From positions 372,001 through 436,000 of the forward strand of contig NZ_JAMZEB010000001.1 of assembly GCF_024172165.1 (NCBI RefSeq): 64,000 nt of DNA, given 5' to 3'. The translations under genes and the position numbers were made by a program. The stretch is from Nonomuraea thailandensis. Its GTDB lineage: Bacteria; Actinomycetota; Actinomycetes; Streptosporangiales; Streptosporangiaceae. Within the stretch, counting starts at the first letter, position 1, and each line of letters starts with the position of its first letter. Below the pieces are notes generated by a model that made no database searches, was not told the DNA's origin, and worked only from the letters and a program-made list of their open reading frames with translations. Shown here piece after piece: positions 28,853 to 37,721 of the stretch.

Positions 28853-29944
28853 GGAGCGCGGGCGTGCCGGACGGGGCGCTTCGCTGGCCCGTGCACCCCG
28901 AGCCCACCCCCGGCGAGGCGCTCACCTCCTGGCTCGGCCGTCTTGCCGGGCTGTACCGCCTGTCGGTCGAACAGCTGCTGACCTATAACCTCGGTCCGGC
29001 GTCAGCGCAGTTCGACGTCGTACGCCCACGCGACGCAGCCCTGGACTACCAGGTGCCCGCTTTTGACGTCGTACGCCCACGCTACGCAGACCTGGACTAC
29101 CAGGCGCCCGCTGCCGTCTTACGCGCGCTCACCGCGCGGACCGGCATCGCGGTAGGCCGGCTGCGCCGGATGACGATCTCCGGTTGTGTGCCGTGGCTGG
29201 CCGACACCCTGGATCCCGCCGACGGGCAGAAGGCATTCTCTGCCTATGTCCGGCAGGACTCGGTACTGCTGCCGCCGGGCCGGGCCGGATATCACGTCCT
29301 CAACCACTGGGTACCCTGGCTGCCAGCGCGCAGCCGCCCATGGCGGACGGCACGACGGGTCTGCCCCACCTGCCCACCCGACCGCGGCATCCTCCTGCTC
29401 GCCGCGCTCCCCCTCATGATCAGCTGCGCGGAACACGGATGCCGCCTGGAACGAGTCCACGAGGTTCGCCGGGCTCACCGCTACGGCGAGCCGATGACCC
29501 CCCGCCCGGTCCCCGACGCCGTCGCCGCGCTGGACAGGCTCACCTTCGAAGGCATCGCCACCGGCGAGTGTCACACTACCCTCGCGCACGGTGCACGTCG
29601 GGGAATGGCTACGCCTGCTGCGGACGCTGCTGGACGAGGCCAGCATGGTCGACTCCCGGGCCGGCCCCGACTCGGCCGCCATGCTGCACCAGATCTGGGA
29701 CACCGCGGACTTGCCGGTCCGGGCTGGTCTGATCCTCTGGCGGCCGTACGAGCGGCTGAGCCCGGCACGTCAGGAAGCGATGCTGCACGCGGCGGCCACC
29801 GCAGTGCAACTGGCCGCGGACGGGAGGATCATTCCCTGCGGCACGCTCGGCGCGGCGCTGGGACCAGCTCCGCACCGGCACATGGATGGCTCGCGTGACA
29901 TTCGCTCGGGAACGCTCGCAGGTGGTGAAGTGGCCAGAGGATAA
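28849..29944 (+). pseudogene. tniQ: TniQ-like target-selection protein, frameshifted
   Basis: The N-terminal TniQ signature (HPEPTPGEALTSWLGRLA) and a Zn-ribbon (CPTCPPDRG, SCAEHGCRLE) read from GTG 28849. Near 29580 the frame changes: conserved VHVGEWLRLLRTLLDEASM lies in another frame that runs to 29944. Joined, the length is about 365 residues. A 51-bp in-frame tandem duplication lies at 29011-29112. Without correction TniQ would lose its C-terminal third. Confidence 0.8.
29011..29112 (+). repeat. 51-bp tandem duplication within tniQ
   Basis: Copies at 29011-29061 and 29062-29112 encode FDVVRPR-A-LDYQ-PA twice, with five or so base differences. The duplication keeps frame and adds 17 residues in the region after the N-terminal TniQ motif. 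Confidence 0.85.
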
Positions 29945-29951
29945 TGAGGCA

Positions 29952-31574
29952 ATGCCTCCCGGTAATCCCTTCCTGAAGGGTTTCAGCCAGACGCCGAACG
30001 GGACGATCTTCGATTCGGCGCGGGTGGAGCAACTGCGCAAGGGGCCGTTAGCCGACCTTGCTGACGTGGACGCCGCATCAGCGCTGGCCCGGCTGAGTTG
30101 GGATGAGCTGCTGGACTACGGCACCGAGCAGAAGAACCTCCGCCTAGACAACGCCGAGATCGCCGTCGCGTTGAGGGCTCTGCGTGCTGTCCTGGGGCGT
30201 CTTCGTATCGTGTTCGACCCGCCGTTTCGAGACCAGTCCGGATTCCGTCAGTACTGGAAGAGCCGGGGGATGTCTGATGCGGGCGGCTGGGCGAAGCGGC
30301 GGGACTACCTCACCAGCCTGTTCGAGCCGGTGCTCGCACAGCTGGAAACCATCGAGGACCTACAGACCGAGCACCACAACAACCGCGATGACGCTGCCGA
30401 GCAGATCACGGAGGTCACCCGCCGTAGGCTCCTCGGCGGTCTCGACGCAGTCCGCATGAAGATCATGAATGAGCTGACAGAGACGGGCGCCCCGGTCGAG
30501 CGCCCGGATCTGTTCTGGTGGGGCACACTCGACGAGGTCGCCTTTCTCGACCGCTTGTACAACCTGGACCAGATGCCGAGCAGCGACCCCCGGTACGCCA
30601 CCGCGCGCTTGGACCTCATCCAGCACTGCATCAACAACGACGACTACCCCGCCGACTGGATCTACCGGGACGAGCGGTTCGGCATCGGCTCGCAGGATGG
30701 GCGGCTCCTGCGGTTCCTGGCCGAGACCCTTCACCCCGTAGTACGTCCTGAGCAGGTCGAGGTTCGGCATCTGCGCGCCTTCTACAACTCCGTCCTTGCC
30801 CATGACGGGTACGAGCTCGTTGCAGTCGGACAGATCAGCGGGGCGCCGATCTTCAGCGGTCGCAGGATCGGTGGTGGTGTCTCTGGGACGATGAAGAACA
30901 TCATCTTCGCCGCGGACGGGCCCAAGCCCAAGATTGTGCTCGGGGACGCGGTGAACAACGACATCAAGATCGTACGTAATGCCGAGAACTGCCTGGTCTA
31001 CGACAGGCCTCTGAACCCCGAGGGGCTCACCTGGGCTGACCTGTTGTCCTGGTGGCGCGACCGCCAGTCTCTCCCCACCGAGATGTCCGATCTTGATGCC
31101 GGACGAGATCTGTGCAATCGGCTGTGGAGGTCGCTGTCGAGCAAACCGGAGCAGGTCCTCTTCCGCGCCTACGCCCAGGCTTATCTCCTGCGCGAGGACA
31201 CCGTTCGCTGCCCCGCCCTCATCCCGCAGGTGTACTTGCACTACGACCCGCAGACCCGAAGACAACGAGGCGGCAAGGACAGCGTGCTGGGACGCGAGCG
31301 CATGGACTTCTTGCTGCTCCTGCCGCACAGTACCCGTGTCGTCTTGGAAGTTGATGGCCAGCAGCACTACGCCGACGGCATGGACGAAGGCGCGGCCGCC
31401 TCACCCCACCGGTACTCCAAGATGGCCGCTGAAGACCGGGCGCTGCGGCTCAAGGGGTATGAGGTGTACCGGTTCGGCGGCTACGAGCTGACCAGGAACG
31501 AGACCTCGGTCACTGCGATGCTCCAGGACTTCTTCGAAGCCCTGCTCGCCAAGCATCCTTTCACGGTGTCCTGA
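29952..31574 (+). CDS. AbiJ-NTD3-domain protein with C-terminal PD-(D/E)XK-like nuclease
   Basis: 540 residues from ATG 29952 (AGAGG 11 bp upstream); it begins 8 bp after the tniQ stop, so co-transcription is likely. The middle region (about 190-320) fits the AbiJ_NTD3 family: EVAFLDRLYNLDQMPS, DLIQHCINNDDYPADW, FLAETLHPVVRP and GYELVAVGQISGAPIF. The C-terminal part has RMDFLLLLPHSTRVVLEVDG followed by KMAAEDRALRLKGYEVYRF, a DUF559/Vsr-like endonuclease pattern with D and E-x-D. Families with this domain pair are abortive-infection candidates; a TnsA-like accessory role is a less likely alternative. Confidence 0.8.
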   Translation: MPPGNPFLKGFSQTPNGTIFDSARVEQLRKGPLADLADVDAASALARLSWDELLDYGTEQKNLRLDNAEIAVALRALRAVLGRLRIVFDPPFRDQSGFRQYWKSRGMSDAGGWAKRRDYLTSLFEPVLAQLETIEDLQTEHHNNRDDAAEQITEVTRRRLLGGLDAVRMKIMNELTETGAPVERPDLFWWGTLDEVAFLDRLYNLDQMPSSDPRYATARLDLIQHCINNDDYPADWIYRDERFGIGSQDGRLLRFLAETLHPVVRPEQVEVRHLRAFYNSVLAHDGYELVAVGQISGAPIFSGRRIGGGVSGTMKNIIFAADGPKPKIVLGDAVNNDIKIVRNAENCLVYDRPLNPEGLTWADLLSWWRDRQSLPTEMSDLDAGRDLCNRLWRSLSSKPEQVLFRAYAQAYLLREDTVRCPALIPQVYLHYDPQTRRQRGGKDSVLGRERMDFLLLLPHSTRVVLEVDGQQHYADGMDEGAAASPHRYSKMAAEDRALRLKGYEVYRFGGYELTRNETSVTAMLQDFFEALLAKHPFTVS

Positions 31575-31653
31575 TCCGGCCGGCCGGACTCGCCAGAACC
31601 AGGTCCGGCTGGAGGCGCGGCACGAGGGACCGCCAGCTCTTGCGGGGAGTGCT

Positions 31654-33222
31654 TCAGACGCCGGGCTTGTCGGTGAAGAGATCGGCCAGCCCAGCGCGAA
31701 GAACTGGGTGCAAGGTGCGCACGACCGAGTCCCCAACCGTCCATGCGACTGTTTCCGGCTCTGCCTCGCGGAGTCCCTCCAGGGCGGCGAGGGCCTCATC
31801 GGTATCGCGGATGCGCTGGAGCATCGCGACGGCCACATCCCTGACGTGCCACCGGTTGTGATGCATCCCGAGTTCGGAGAGCCCGCAGATGGCCTCCTTC
31901 AGGATCGTCAGGTCCTGGGTTACCCGCGCCGCACGCTCAGCGAAGTTCGCCAGGCGGTCGCATGTGGTGAAGCCGAAGTTGCCGCCGAGCCGCCGGACGA
32001 ACGCCTGGAAGACCTGGGTGAAGGTCGTCGGGTTGCCCTCCCACCACCGCTCCACCGACTCGTCGGGCAACGCGCAGAACGCCCAGGCGAACTCGCCCAT
32101 GTCGTCGTAGTCGTTCAAGTCGATCTCGTTCGCCCACTGCTCCAGTTCGTCGAAGGCCGTGGGGTCGGCGATATAGCCGGCCTCCAGCCGAGGGAACAGG
32201 CGTTGAGCCCTGTCCTCTGCTGTTTCCCAGAAGCCGGTGGGAACCGGCCTGAAGACGGCTTCGATCGCGTCGAGCAGTTGTGTCGCGCTCGCGTAGCGAC
32301 GCTCCCGGTCTGGCGCGATCGCACGTTGGATCACCCCGCGCAGCGGGCCCGCCGGGATGTCGTCGTCGACGGGCAGTCCCTTGATGATGAGCGCCTGCAT
32401 GATCTTGCCAGCGGAGTAGACGTCCGCGCGCGCGTCGATGTGCTTGGAGTCCCTCATCTGCTCGGGGGCCATGTAGTAGTGGCTGCCCATGACGTCGTAG
32501 GTCTCGGTGAGCACGCTGCTCTCGGCCACGACGCGGGCCAGCCCGAAGTCGGCGATCGCCCACTCTCCGCCGCGAGACCGCAGCACATTCTCGGGCTTCA
32601 GGTCGCGGTGGAAGATCCCCTTGCTGTGGATGTGGGCCAAGCCCCTGCAGACCGCGCGCATCACCTCGGTGATCTCCTCCGGCTCCGTGATGTTGCCGAC
32701 CTCGTCGGCGAGGCTTCCCAACGCAAGGGGCATGGCATACCACATGCCCACATCGGGGTCATTGCCGCTCGCGATGACCGGCATCAGGTTCACGTGGTTG
32801 AGCTCGGACATCAGCCGGAGCTCGCGCTCGAAGCGAGCGACGATGTCTGGATCGGCCTCCCGCAGAATCTTGACCGCCGTACGAGCCCGGTCACCGGCCG
32901 CCGCGAGGTCTCGGGCCCAGTAGACACTGGCGAACCCGCCGTCGCCGAGCTTGTTGCCCAGCTCGAACCTCCGGCCAACCGACCGCGGGCCTACTGCCGC
33001 CTCAGGACGCCCCGCGCCGCGGCGCAAACCGCTGCCACGCCACCGCCGGATCATGTCCAGGTCCCAAATGGCACCCGCACTCAGCTCGGCCATCGGCGCA
33101 GGAAACCCGGACCGCTGGCGGAGCTTGGCCACCTGCTGCCGAGTCACCCCGAGTTCATCGGCGACCTCTGTCACCCCGCCGAGGCGGAGGGGAGAATTAT
33201 TAGTTGTCACGACGTCAACCAT
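31654..33222 (-). CDS. Ser/Thr protein kinase with N-terminal DNA-binding HTH
   Basis: 522 residues from ATG 33222. Residues about 14-60 are an AlpA/MerR-like HTH (GVTEVADELGVTRQQVAKLR). The Hanks kinase domain (about 85-330) is complete: GDGGFASVYWARDL glycine loop, TAVKIL Lys, FHRDLKPENVL catalytic loop, IADFGLARV metal site, YYMAPEQM. About 190 residues of unknown helical sequence follow; there is no membrane segment, so the kinase is cytoplasmic. A perfect 9-bp inverted repeat covers its start, consistent with autoregulation. Convergent with the AbiJ-type nuclease (79-bp gap). Confidence 0.88.
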   Translation of the reverse strand: MVDVVTTNNSPLRLGGVTEVADELGVTRQQVAKLRQRSGFPAPMAELSAGAIWDLDMIRRWRGSGLRRGAGRPEAAVGPRSVGRRFELGNKLGDGGFASVYWARDLAAAGDRARTAVKILREADPDIVARFERELRLMSELNHVNLMPVIASGNDPDVGMWYAMPLALGSLADEVGNITEPEEITEVMRAVCRGLAHIHSKGIFHRDLKPENVLRSRGGEWAIADFGLARVVAESSVLTETYDVMGSHYYMAPEQMRDSKHIDARADVYSAGKIMQALIIKGLPVDDDIPAGPLRGVIQRAIAPDRERRYASATQLLDAIEAVFRPVPTGFWETAEDRAQRLFPRLEAGYIADPTAFDELEQWANEIDLNDYDDMGEFAWAFCALPDESVERWWEGNPTTFTQVFQAFVRRLGGNFGFTTCDRLANFAERAARVTQDLTILKEAICGLSELGMHHNRWHVRDVAVAMLQRIRDTDEALAALEGLREAEPETVAWTVGDSVVRTLHPVLRAGLADLFTDKPGV

Positions 33223-33240
33223 AGCGGAATAGTTGACGTC
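33211..33240. promoter_or_regulatory. Operator-like inverted repeat over the kinase start
   Basis: gacgtcaac (33211-33219) and gttgacgtc (33232-33240) are perfect inverted arms flanking the kinase ATG (complement 33220-33222). Placement suggests repression of kinase translation or transcription, possibly by the kinase's own HTH. Confidence 0.65.
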
Positions 33241-33287
33241 ATAGCGCCTTTTTCCCGCAACGCGGATAGGTCGCGGGTTGCCCAACT

Positions 33288-33322
33288 CATGTACGTGATA
33301 ATTGACTATTATCACGTACATG
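33288..33322. promoter_or_regulatory. 15-bp perfect inverted repeat in the divergent promoter
   Basis: catgtacgtgataat (33288-33302), tgact, attatcacgtacatg (33308-33322). The site is the most AT-rich spot in the area, contains TTGACT and overlaps the ATG of a 35-codon leader. Typical dimeric repressor operator between the kinase and recombinase genes. Confidence 0.75.
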
Positions 33323-33427
33323 AGCGCTGAACGATCACGGCCGAGCTGGCGATCCGCTCCAACCGCCGATGCGCGACTCGGGCACGTTATCCGGTACATC
33401 GCTCCGGCGCAGGCGCGCGGCCGATGA
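33320..33427 (+). CDS. 35-aa leader reading frame coupled to the integrase
   Basis: ATG 33320 lies in the palindrome arm; the frame (MSAERSRPSWRSAP to QARGR) stops in an ATGA overlap with the recombinase ATG 33424. It may be a leader peptide giving translational coupling, or the true message may be leaderless with this ATG at its 5' end. No domain. Confidence 0.4.
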   Translation: MSAERSRPSWRSAPTADARLGHVIRYIAPAQARGR

Positions 33428-34395
33428 CCGCAGCCGCCGCGAAGGTCACCGCGATCCGCGGCGCCGGCGCCACGCTCGCCGACGCGGCCGACGAATTCCT
33501 GGCCACCCACCGCGTCGCCAACCCCAACACCCACCGCGCCTACGCCTCCGCGGTCGACCGCACCATCGCCGCGCTCGGTGGCCGCGACCGCCTCCTGGCC
33601 GACGTGGCCGACGCCGAGATCGGCGACGCGCTCACCCTCTTGTGGGGCGGGTGCGCGCCGGCGACGTGGAACCGCAACCGGGCCGCGGTCTCCTCCTGGC
33701 TCACCTGGTGCCAGGCGAAGAAGAACTGGGTCGCCCCGTCCGTCCCGGCCGCCGCCGAACGCCGCCGGGAGAACGTCGACCACACCAAGGCCGTCTCCAA
33801 GACCACGATCGAGCGGCTGCTGTCGCGGCGTGACCTCCCCCTCCGGGAGAAGACGCTCTACCGGATGCTGTACGAGACCGCCGCCCGCGCCGCCGAGATC
33901 CTCTCCCTCAACGTCGAGGACCTGGACCTGGAGAACCGGCGCGCACCGCTGCGCTCCAAGGGCGGCGACGTCGAATGGGTGTACTGGGACGCCGGCACCG
34001 CCCGCCTCCTGCCCCGCCTGCTCCGGCTCCCCGACGGTCACGCCGGCGCTCACCCCGACGGGCCCGTCCGCACCCGCGGGCCGCTGTTCCTCGCCGAGCG
34101 CAAGCCCGTCCCCGCCCGCCGGCCCGGCCCTGAGCACATCTGCCCGCTCACCGGACGGCCCCGCCTCGGCTACAACCGGGTTCGCGTCCTGATGGAGCGC
34201 TACCTCGGCCTTGATCCGCACCAGCTTCGTCATTCGGCCGCCACGCACCTCGGCGAGCAGAAGGTGCCGCTGCAGCTCATCATGGCCAAGACCCGGCACA
34301 AGAACCCGCGCACCGCCATGCGCTACACCCGGCCCGGCGCAGAGGCCGTCGCCGAGATCACCGGTATCCTCGCCCCGCCCCGCCGTACCCACTGA
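33424..34395 (+). CDS. Tyrosine recombinase/integrase
   Basis: 323 residues. N-terminal SAM-like domain (NPNTHRAYASAVDRTIAALG, TWNRNRAAVSSWLTWC). Catalytic domain: first Arg in YETAARAAEILSLNVEDLDL, Lys/beta strand RSKGGDVEWVYW, box II HQLRHSAATHLGE (H..LRH) and nucleophile Tyr in AMRYTRPGAEAV. All key residues are present. Short related scraps occur at 43752 and 51975-52055. It could resolve cointegrates for the TniABQ element, or be an independent integrase. Confidence 0.88.
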   Translation: MTAAAAKVTAIRGAGATLADAADEFLATHRVANPNTHRAYASAVDRTIAALGGRDRLLADVADAEIGDALTLLWGGCAPATWNRNRAAVSSWLTWCQAKKNWVAPSVPAAAERRRENVDHTKAVSKTTIERLLSRRDLPLREKTLYRMLYETAARAAEILSLNVEDLDLENRRAPLRSKGGDVEWVYWDAGTARLLPRLLRLPDGHAGAHPDGPVRTRGPLFLAERKPVPARRPGPEHICPLTGRPRLGYNRVRVLMERYLGLDPHQLRHSAATHLGEQKVPLQLIMAKTRHKNPRTAMRYTRPGAEAVAEITGILAPPRRTH

Positions 34396-34424
34396 CTCCT
34401 AGACCTGACGACCGGGAGGCCGCC

Positions 34425-35027
34425 GTGGACGGGAAATGGCTCGTCGACTACTTCAAGACCCCGGCCCGTTACCCCCACCATGTCGTTCGCGGGGACACCT
34501 CGCTCGACCCGGTGCACATCAGCGACCTCGACCAGGTTCGCGAGCAGGTGAGCGACCTCGTCGACCGGCTGCGCATCCAAGGGTTCGCCCTGCGCACGGA
34601 GAACTGGTCAGGCCTGGTCGTGGTGTACGGCATGGACCAGCCGGAGCCCCACCGACACCTGCGCGAGGCCCTGGAGAAAGACGGGTTCACCGTTACGGTT
34701 CGCCGCAACCAGTACGGCACCTCGCTGGAGGTTCACCCCCGGGAAGCCGACCTGATCATGACCAGATTCGATCTGATCATCGACACGATCGCTGAGATGC
34801 TCCTGGAGGCGACGGACATCGGCCAGCTTCAGACCCGAGTCGAGCAGCGTCTCGGCCACTCGGTGCCGACCGGACTGCTCCACACCGCGATCACGATCTT
34901 CAACAACTCCCTGACGGCCCACCGGCAGGGCCAGCCGTTCGGATCGAAGGTCCCCGAGGGCATGAGACACCTGGTGGCCACGGCCTCGCAGACCGGCGTG
35001 ATCCCGCCGCTGTGCACCAGCCAGTGA
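34425..35027 (+). CDS. Hypothetical protein (200 aa)
   Basis: GTG 34425 follows GGGAGG by 6 bp. A mixed alpha/beta protein: WLVDYFKTPARYPHHVVRGD, a coiled segment DLDQVREQVSDLVDRLRIQG, GLVVVYGMDQPE, GTSLEVHPREADLI, then helices. No membrane or signal segment. It is 30 bp after the integrase and probably in its operon. Family not recognised. Confidence 0.7.
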   Translation: MDGKWLVDYFKTPARYPHHVVRGDTSLDPVHISDLDQVREQVSDLVDRLRIQGFALRTENWSGLVVVYGMDQPEPHRHLREALEKDGFTVTVRRNQYGTSLEVHPREADLIMTRFDLIIDTIAEMLLEATDIGQLQTRVEQRLGHSVPTGLLHTAITIFNNSLTAHRQGQPFGSKVPEGMRHLVATASQTGVIPPLCTSQ

Positions 35028-35116
35028 AGACGCTTCGGGAACCAACGCAAGACGATTCCCCTGCGTCGGCGACCGTTCCTGCGCTGCAGGCAGGCGCCCC
35101 AGCACGACGCATCGGC

Positions 35117-35893
35117 CTACCTGCCGGGGTGCACGGTGCCCGGCTGGAAGCGGCGGAAGAAGAAGCGTTCATCGGCGCCGGGCAGGATGCGGGAATGGAC
35201 GCCGAAGACCATCCACATATCCAGCGGCGCCCCGGGCTCCATCACGTCGAAGCCCTGCCGCCGGTAGAAGGCGCTCAACCCAGGCGTCGGCGGCATCGCG
35301 CCGTACAGCAGCAGGTAGCCGCAGTGGACGTAGATCTGTCTGCAGCGCTTGAGTAGCGCCGCGCCGATTCCGCGGCGACGTTCGGCCTCGGCCACGGCCA
35401 CCGCCTTGATCTTCGCCAGACCAATCGCGCCGAGCATCACCACCCGCCGCTGCGCTTCGCGCCGATCGACGTCAGCAGGAAGGACCTGCAGGTGATCGTC
35501 AGCCACGTTGATGGGCGGGTAGGCGATCAGCGTGCCGACGATCCCGCGATCGCGATGCTCGGCCACCAGCACGAGCGCGGCATGCAGGTAGGCCTGCAGC
35601 GGATCGTCAAAACTGCGGGCGAACTGTTCGGCCAGATGCCGGTGGAAAGCGTCAGGCCCGCCGCGCAACCCGCTGCGCAGGGCAGCCCCCGCGAACTCGG
35701 CCGTGACCGCTTCCCGTAGCACGTCCTCCAGCCCAACGCCGGCCAACGGCACCAGGTCGGCAATAGCCGACAGGTCACCCGCCCGAGCTTGCCGGACCCG
35801 GACACCAGCGGCATCAGCCCAGCCGTTGATCAGACCGTGCTCGCTCAATCCCTCGGACTTCTTGCGTGCCCTCAGCCGGCTGCCCTTGCTCAC
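35117..35893 (-). CDS. GNAT-family N-acetyltransferase
   Basis: 258 residues. The GNAT fold is indicated by VRVRQARAGDLSAIADLVPL (strand 1/helix 1), VAVAEAERRRGIGAALLKRC (acetyl-CoA motif A, R-x2-G-x-G/A) and FYRRQGFDVME (motif B). A helical insert of about 60 residues separates the first helices from the core. The N-terminal 25 residues are basic. Acceptor substrate unknown. Confidence 0.8.
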   Translation of the reverse strand: MSKGSRLRARKKSEGLSEHGLINGWADAAGVRVRQARAGDLSAIADLVPLAGVGLEDVLREAVTAEFAGAALRSGLRGGPDAFHRHLAEQFARSFDDPLQAYLHAALVLVAEHRDRGIVGTLIAYPPINVADDHLQVLPADVDRREAQRRVVMLGAIGLAKIKAVAVAEAERRRGIGAALLKRCRQIYVHCGYLLLYGAMPPTPGLSAFYRRQGFDVMEPGAPLDMWMVFGVHSRILPGADERFFFRRFQPGTVHPGR

Positions 35894-36624
35894 GGTGCCG
35901 CCCTTCAGACGCCAGGGGGTGCTGGGCTTCCTCGTTCATCGTCGCACTGCCGGGGCAGCCCCGTCAGCCACGGCGTGCAGACCACTTCGCGCATTCGTGC
36001 AGACGACTTCGAAAACTGACAACCAGGGCAAGGGAGCTGCAGGCCCCAGGGCGCGACGTGCGCCTGGGTCGATGACCAGGGCTCCAACCTTCATGCAACG
36101 TCCCTCCCACCGGGAACCCCAGGTCCCATCGCCGGCCAGGAAACGCCGGCAGCGGGCCGCTCGTGCACGAGCCAGCCGGGGAGGGTCTTCAACGTTTCGG
36201 CCCTCACTGCGGAGGGGTACCCCCGGCGAGGGCCCTCTCGCAGCGCCCGCTCCCGCGCCGCCTGCGCCATCCGGGCCGCCCGCTCGGCGATCGCCCGAGC
36301 CCGCGCGACGATGGCGGCGGCCTCCCGGGCCCGCCACCGCCAGCGCTCCACCCGCCACTGATCCATCGCCACATTCCGGCGGCCAGAACAACGATCAGCA
36401 GGGCGAGGCGTCCCCCACGGCTGCGGGGACGCCCATACCCGCCACGGTAGCCCCCTGCCGCAGTGCCGGCACCGCGACGGAACCTGCTGTCGCCCGTCGG
36501 CGCCATCTCACGAAGTGACGACCTGATGTCTGCGAGGATGCGGTACGGGAGATTTCCCGTTGTAAGGCTCGTCCTGGGCTGGTCCATCAGCAGATGCCTC
36601 CGTCGCTGCGACAAGGGAAGTTTC
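35894..36624. other. About 730 bp with only weak minus-strand frames
   Basis: Two overlapping minus-strand frames look marginally coding: 36091-36372 (Ala/Arg-rich helix, EAAAIVARARAIAERAARMA) and 36204-36641 (one hydrophobic helix, RLALLIVVLAAGMW). They could be one small membrane protein split by a frameshift near 36370. Neither has a strong ribosome site and no family is recognised. Confidence 0.3.
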
Positions 36625-37074
36625 ATGCCGTTGCTATCCATGCATCACCAGCACCACGTCGGCGCGACCGTGTTCATCCTGGCCGGGGAGATCGACCTGG
36701 CCTGCGCTCCCGGCCTGCACCACTTCATCACTGAGGCTCGCCGCCGGCCCGAAGATCACCTGATCTTCGACATGGCCGGGGTCACCTTCATGGACAGCAT
36801 GGGCCTGCGCGTGCTGCTGGACGCCTTCGTCCTCGCCGAGCGGCACGGCGCCGCCGTCCATCTGACCGCCCTGCACGGCTCTCCCGCCCGCCTGCTCGCG
36901 ATCACGGGGCTGGACCAGCACTTCCAGCTGCACTCCAGCACCGGCATCGCGCTGGCCACCGTGGCCGGCGCGGCCGCGGCCGCGCCGCACCTGCGCGCCC
37001 CCGAAGGCGGGGCCGCCGAGACGGCGCCTGACCGCCTGCCGGACCAGGGCCCCGGCCCGGCCGAATCCGGCTGA
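36625..37074 (+). CDS. STAS-domain anti-sigma factor antagonist
   Basis: 149 residues from ATG 36625, with AAGGGAAG 9 bp upstream. STAS fold: VFILAGEIDLACAPGL, HLIFDMAGVTFMDSMGLRVLL with the usual phospho-acceptor D-S, and a C-terminal helix. The last 40 residues are an Ala/Gly/Pro-rich tail. Members bind anti-sigma kinases to release sigma factors. A fragment of this gene's 3' end is duplicated at 22102-22281. Confidence 0.88.
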   Translation: MPLLSMHHQHHVGATVFILAGEIDLACAPGLHHFITEARRRPEDHLIFDMAGVTFMDSMGLRVLLDAFVLAERHGAAVHLTALHGSPARLLAITGLDQHFQLHSSTGIALATVAGAAAAAPHLRAPEGGAAETAPDRLPDQGPGPAESG

Positions 37075-37170
37075 CACCACACGCGCAGGGCCGGCCCGTT
37101 GATGACCTGATGCCGGGGGCCTGATGCGGGGGCGTGATGCCGGGGGCCGGGCGCCCCGGTGGCTCCCGTT

Positions 37171-37485
37171 TCAGGCGGGGCCGCTCGTGTCCCGGTCGAC
37201 GAAGATGTCGATCAGCAGGCGGACGGGCAGGCCGGCCTCGGTCGGGTAGCGGAAGTGCTCTTCCAGGTTGAGGCTGTAGTGGGTGCGGCGTCCGACGCGC
37301 TCGCGGGTCAGGTAGCCGGCCTGGTGCAGGTCGGTGAGGATCTTCTGCACGCCCCGTTCGGTGATGCCGATGTGGCGGGCCAGGTCGCGCACCCGTAATC
37401 CGGGGTCTCGGGCGATCTCGACCAGGACGCGGGCGTGGTGGGTGAGGAAAGTCCAGGTGGGGGGACGGTCTGCCGGTGTACTCAC
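37171..37485 (-). CDS. Winged-helix (MarR/ArsR-like) transcriptional regulator
   Basis: 104 residues from GTG 37485. WTFLTHHARVLVEIARDPGL, VRDLARHIGITERGVQKILTDL (recognition helix) and the wing GYLTRERVGRRTHYSLN. A short C-terminal helix probably dimerises. It lies between two STAS genes and divergently to the second, so it may control that cluster. Confidence 0.85.
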   Translation of the reverse strand: MSTPADRPPTWTFLTHHARVLVEIARDPGLRVRDLARHIGITERGVQKILTDLHQAGYLTRERVGRRTHYSLNLEEHFRYPTEAGLPVRLLIDIFVDRDTSGPA

Positions 37486-37721
37486 GGTTCGCGTTCGCCT
37501 TCTCCGGCCAGAGCCCCAGGCGCTCCGAGCGCTCCAGGGATGCGGAACGGATACATCTCGCTACCTAAAGATCCTAGGGCGAACTGGCTTTCCTGCACCA
37601 GCCTTCACCCTTACGCTCGCGGTGACGGCACCGTCGCCGTCGTACCAGCCGGGCCTACCTTTGAGACGGTCATGATCGCCATCACCCGCCTTCACACGGC
37701 CTGCACCCCGCCGACTCCGCC

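Larger units (their letters stand above)
26256..29944 (+). mobile_element. TniA-TniB-TniQ transposition unit (Tn5053/Tn7-like)
   Basis: Three overlapping genes (GTGA overlaps at 27932 and 28849) encode a Mu-type DDE transposase, an AAA+ regulator and a TniQ protein, the core of Tn5053/Tn7-like elements. Termini were not located. The left side has inverted gcagaggact (26164-26173) and agtcctctgc (26195-26204) that could be part of the end. No Cas gene or CRISPR array is present. The tniQ gene is frameshifted. Confidence 0.85.

Noticed and set aside
26256..34395. Possible CRISPR-associated transposon
   Set aside because: TniA/B/Q are present, but no Cas12k, Cascade gene or repeat-spacer array was found in or around the element.
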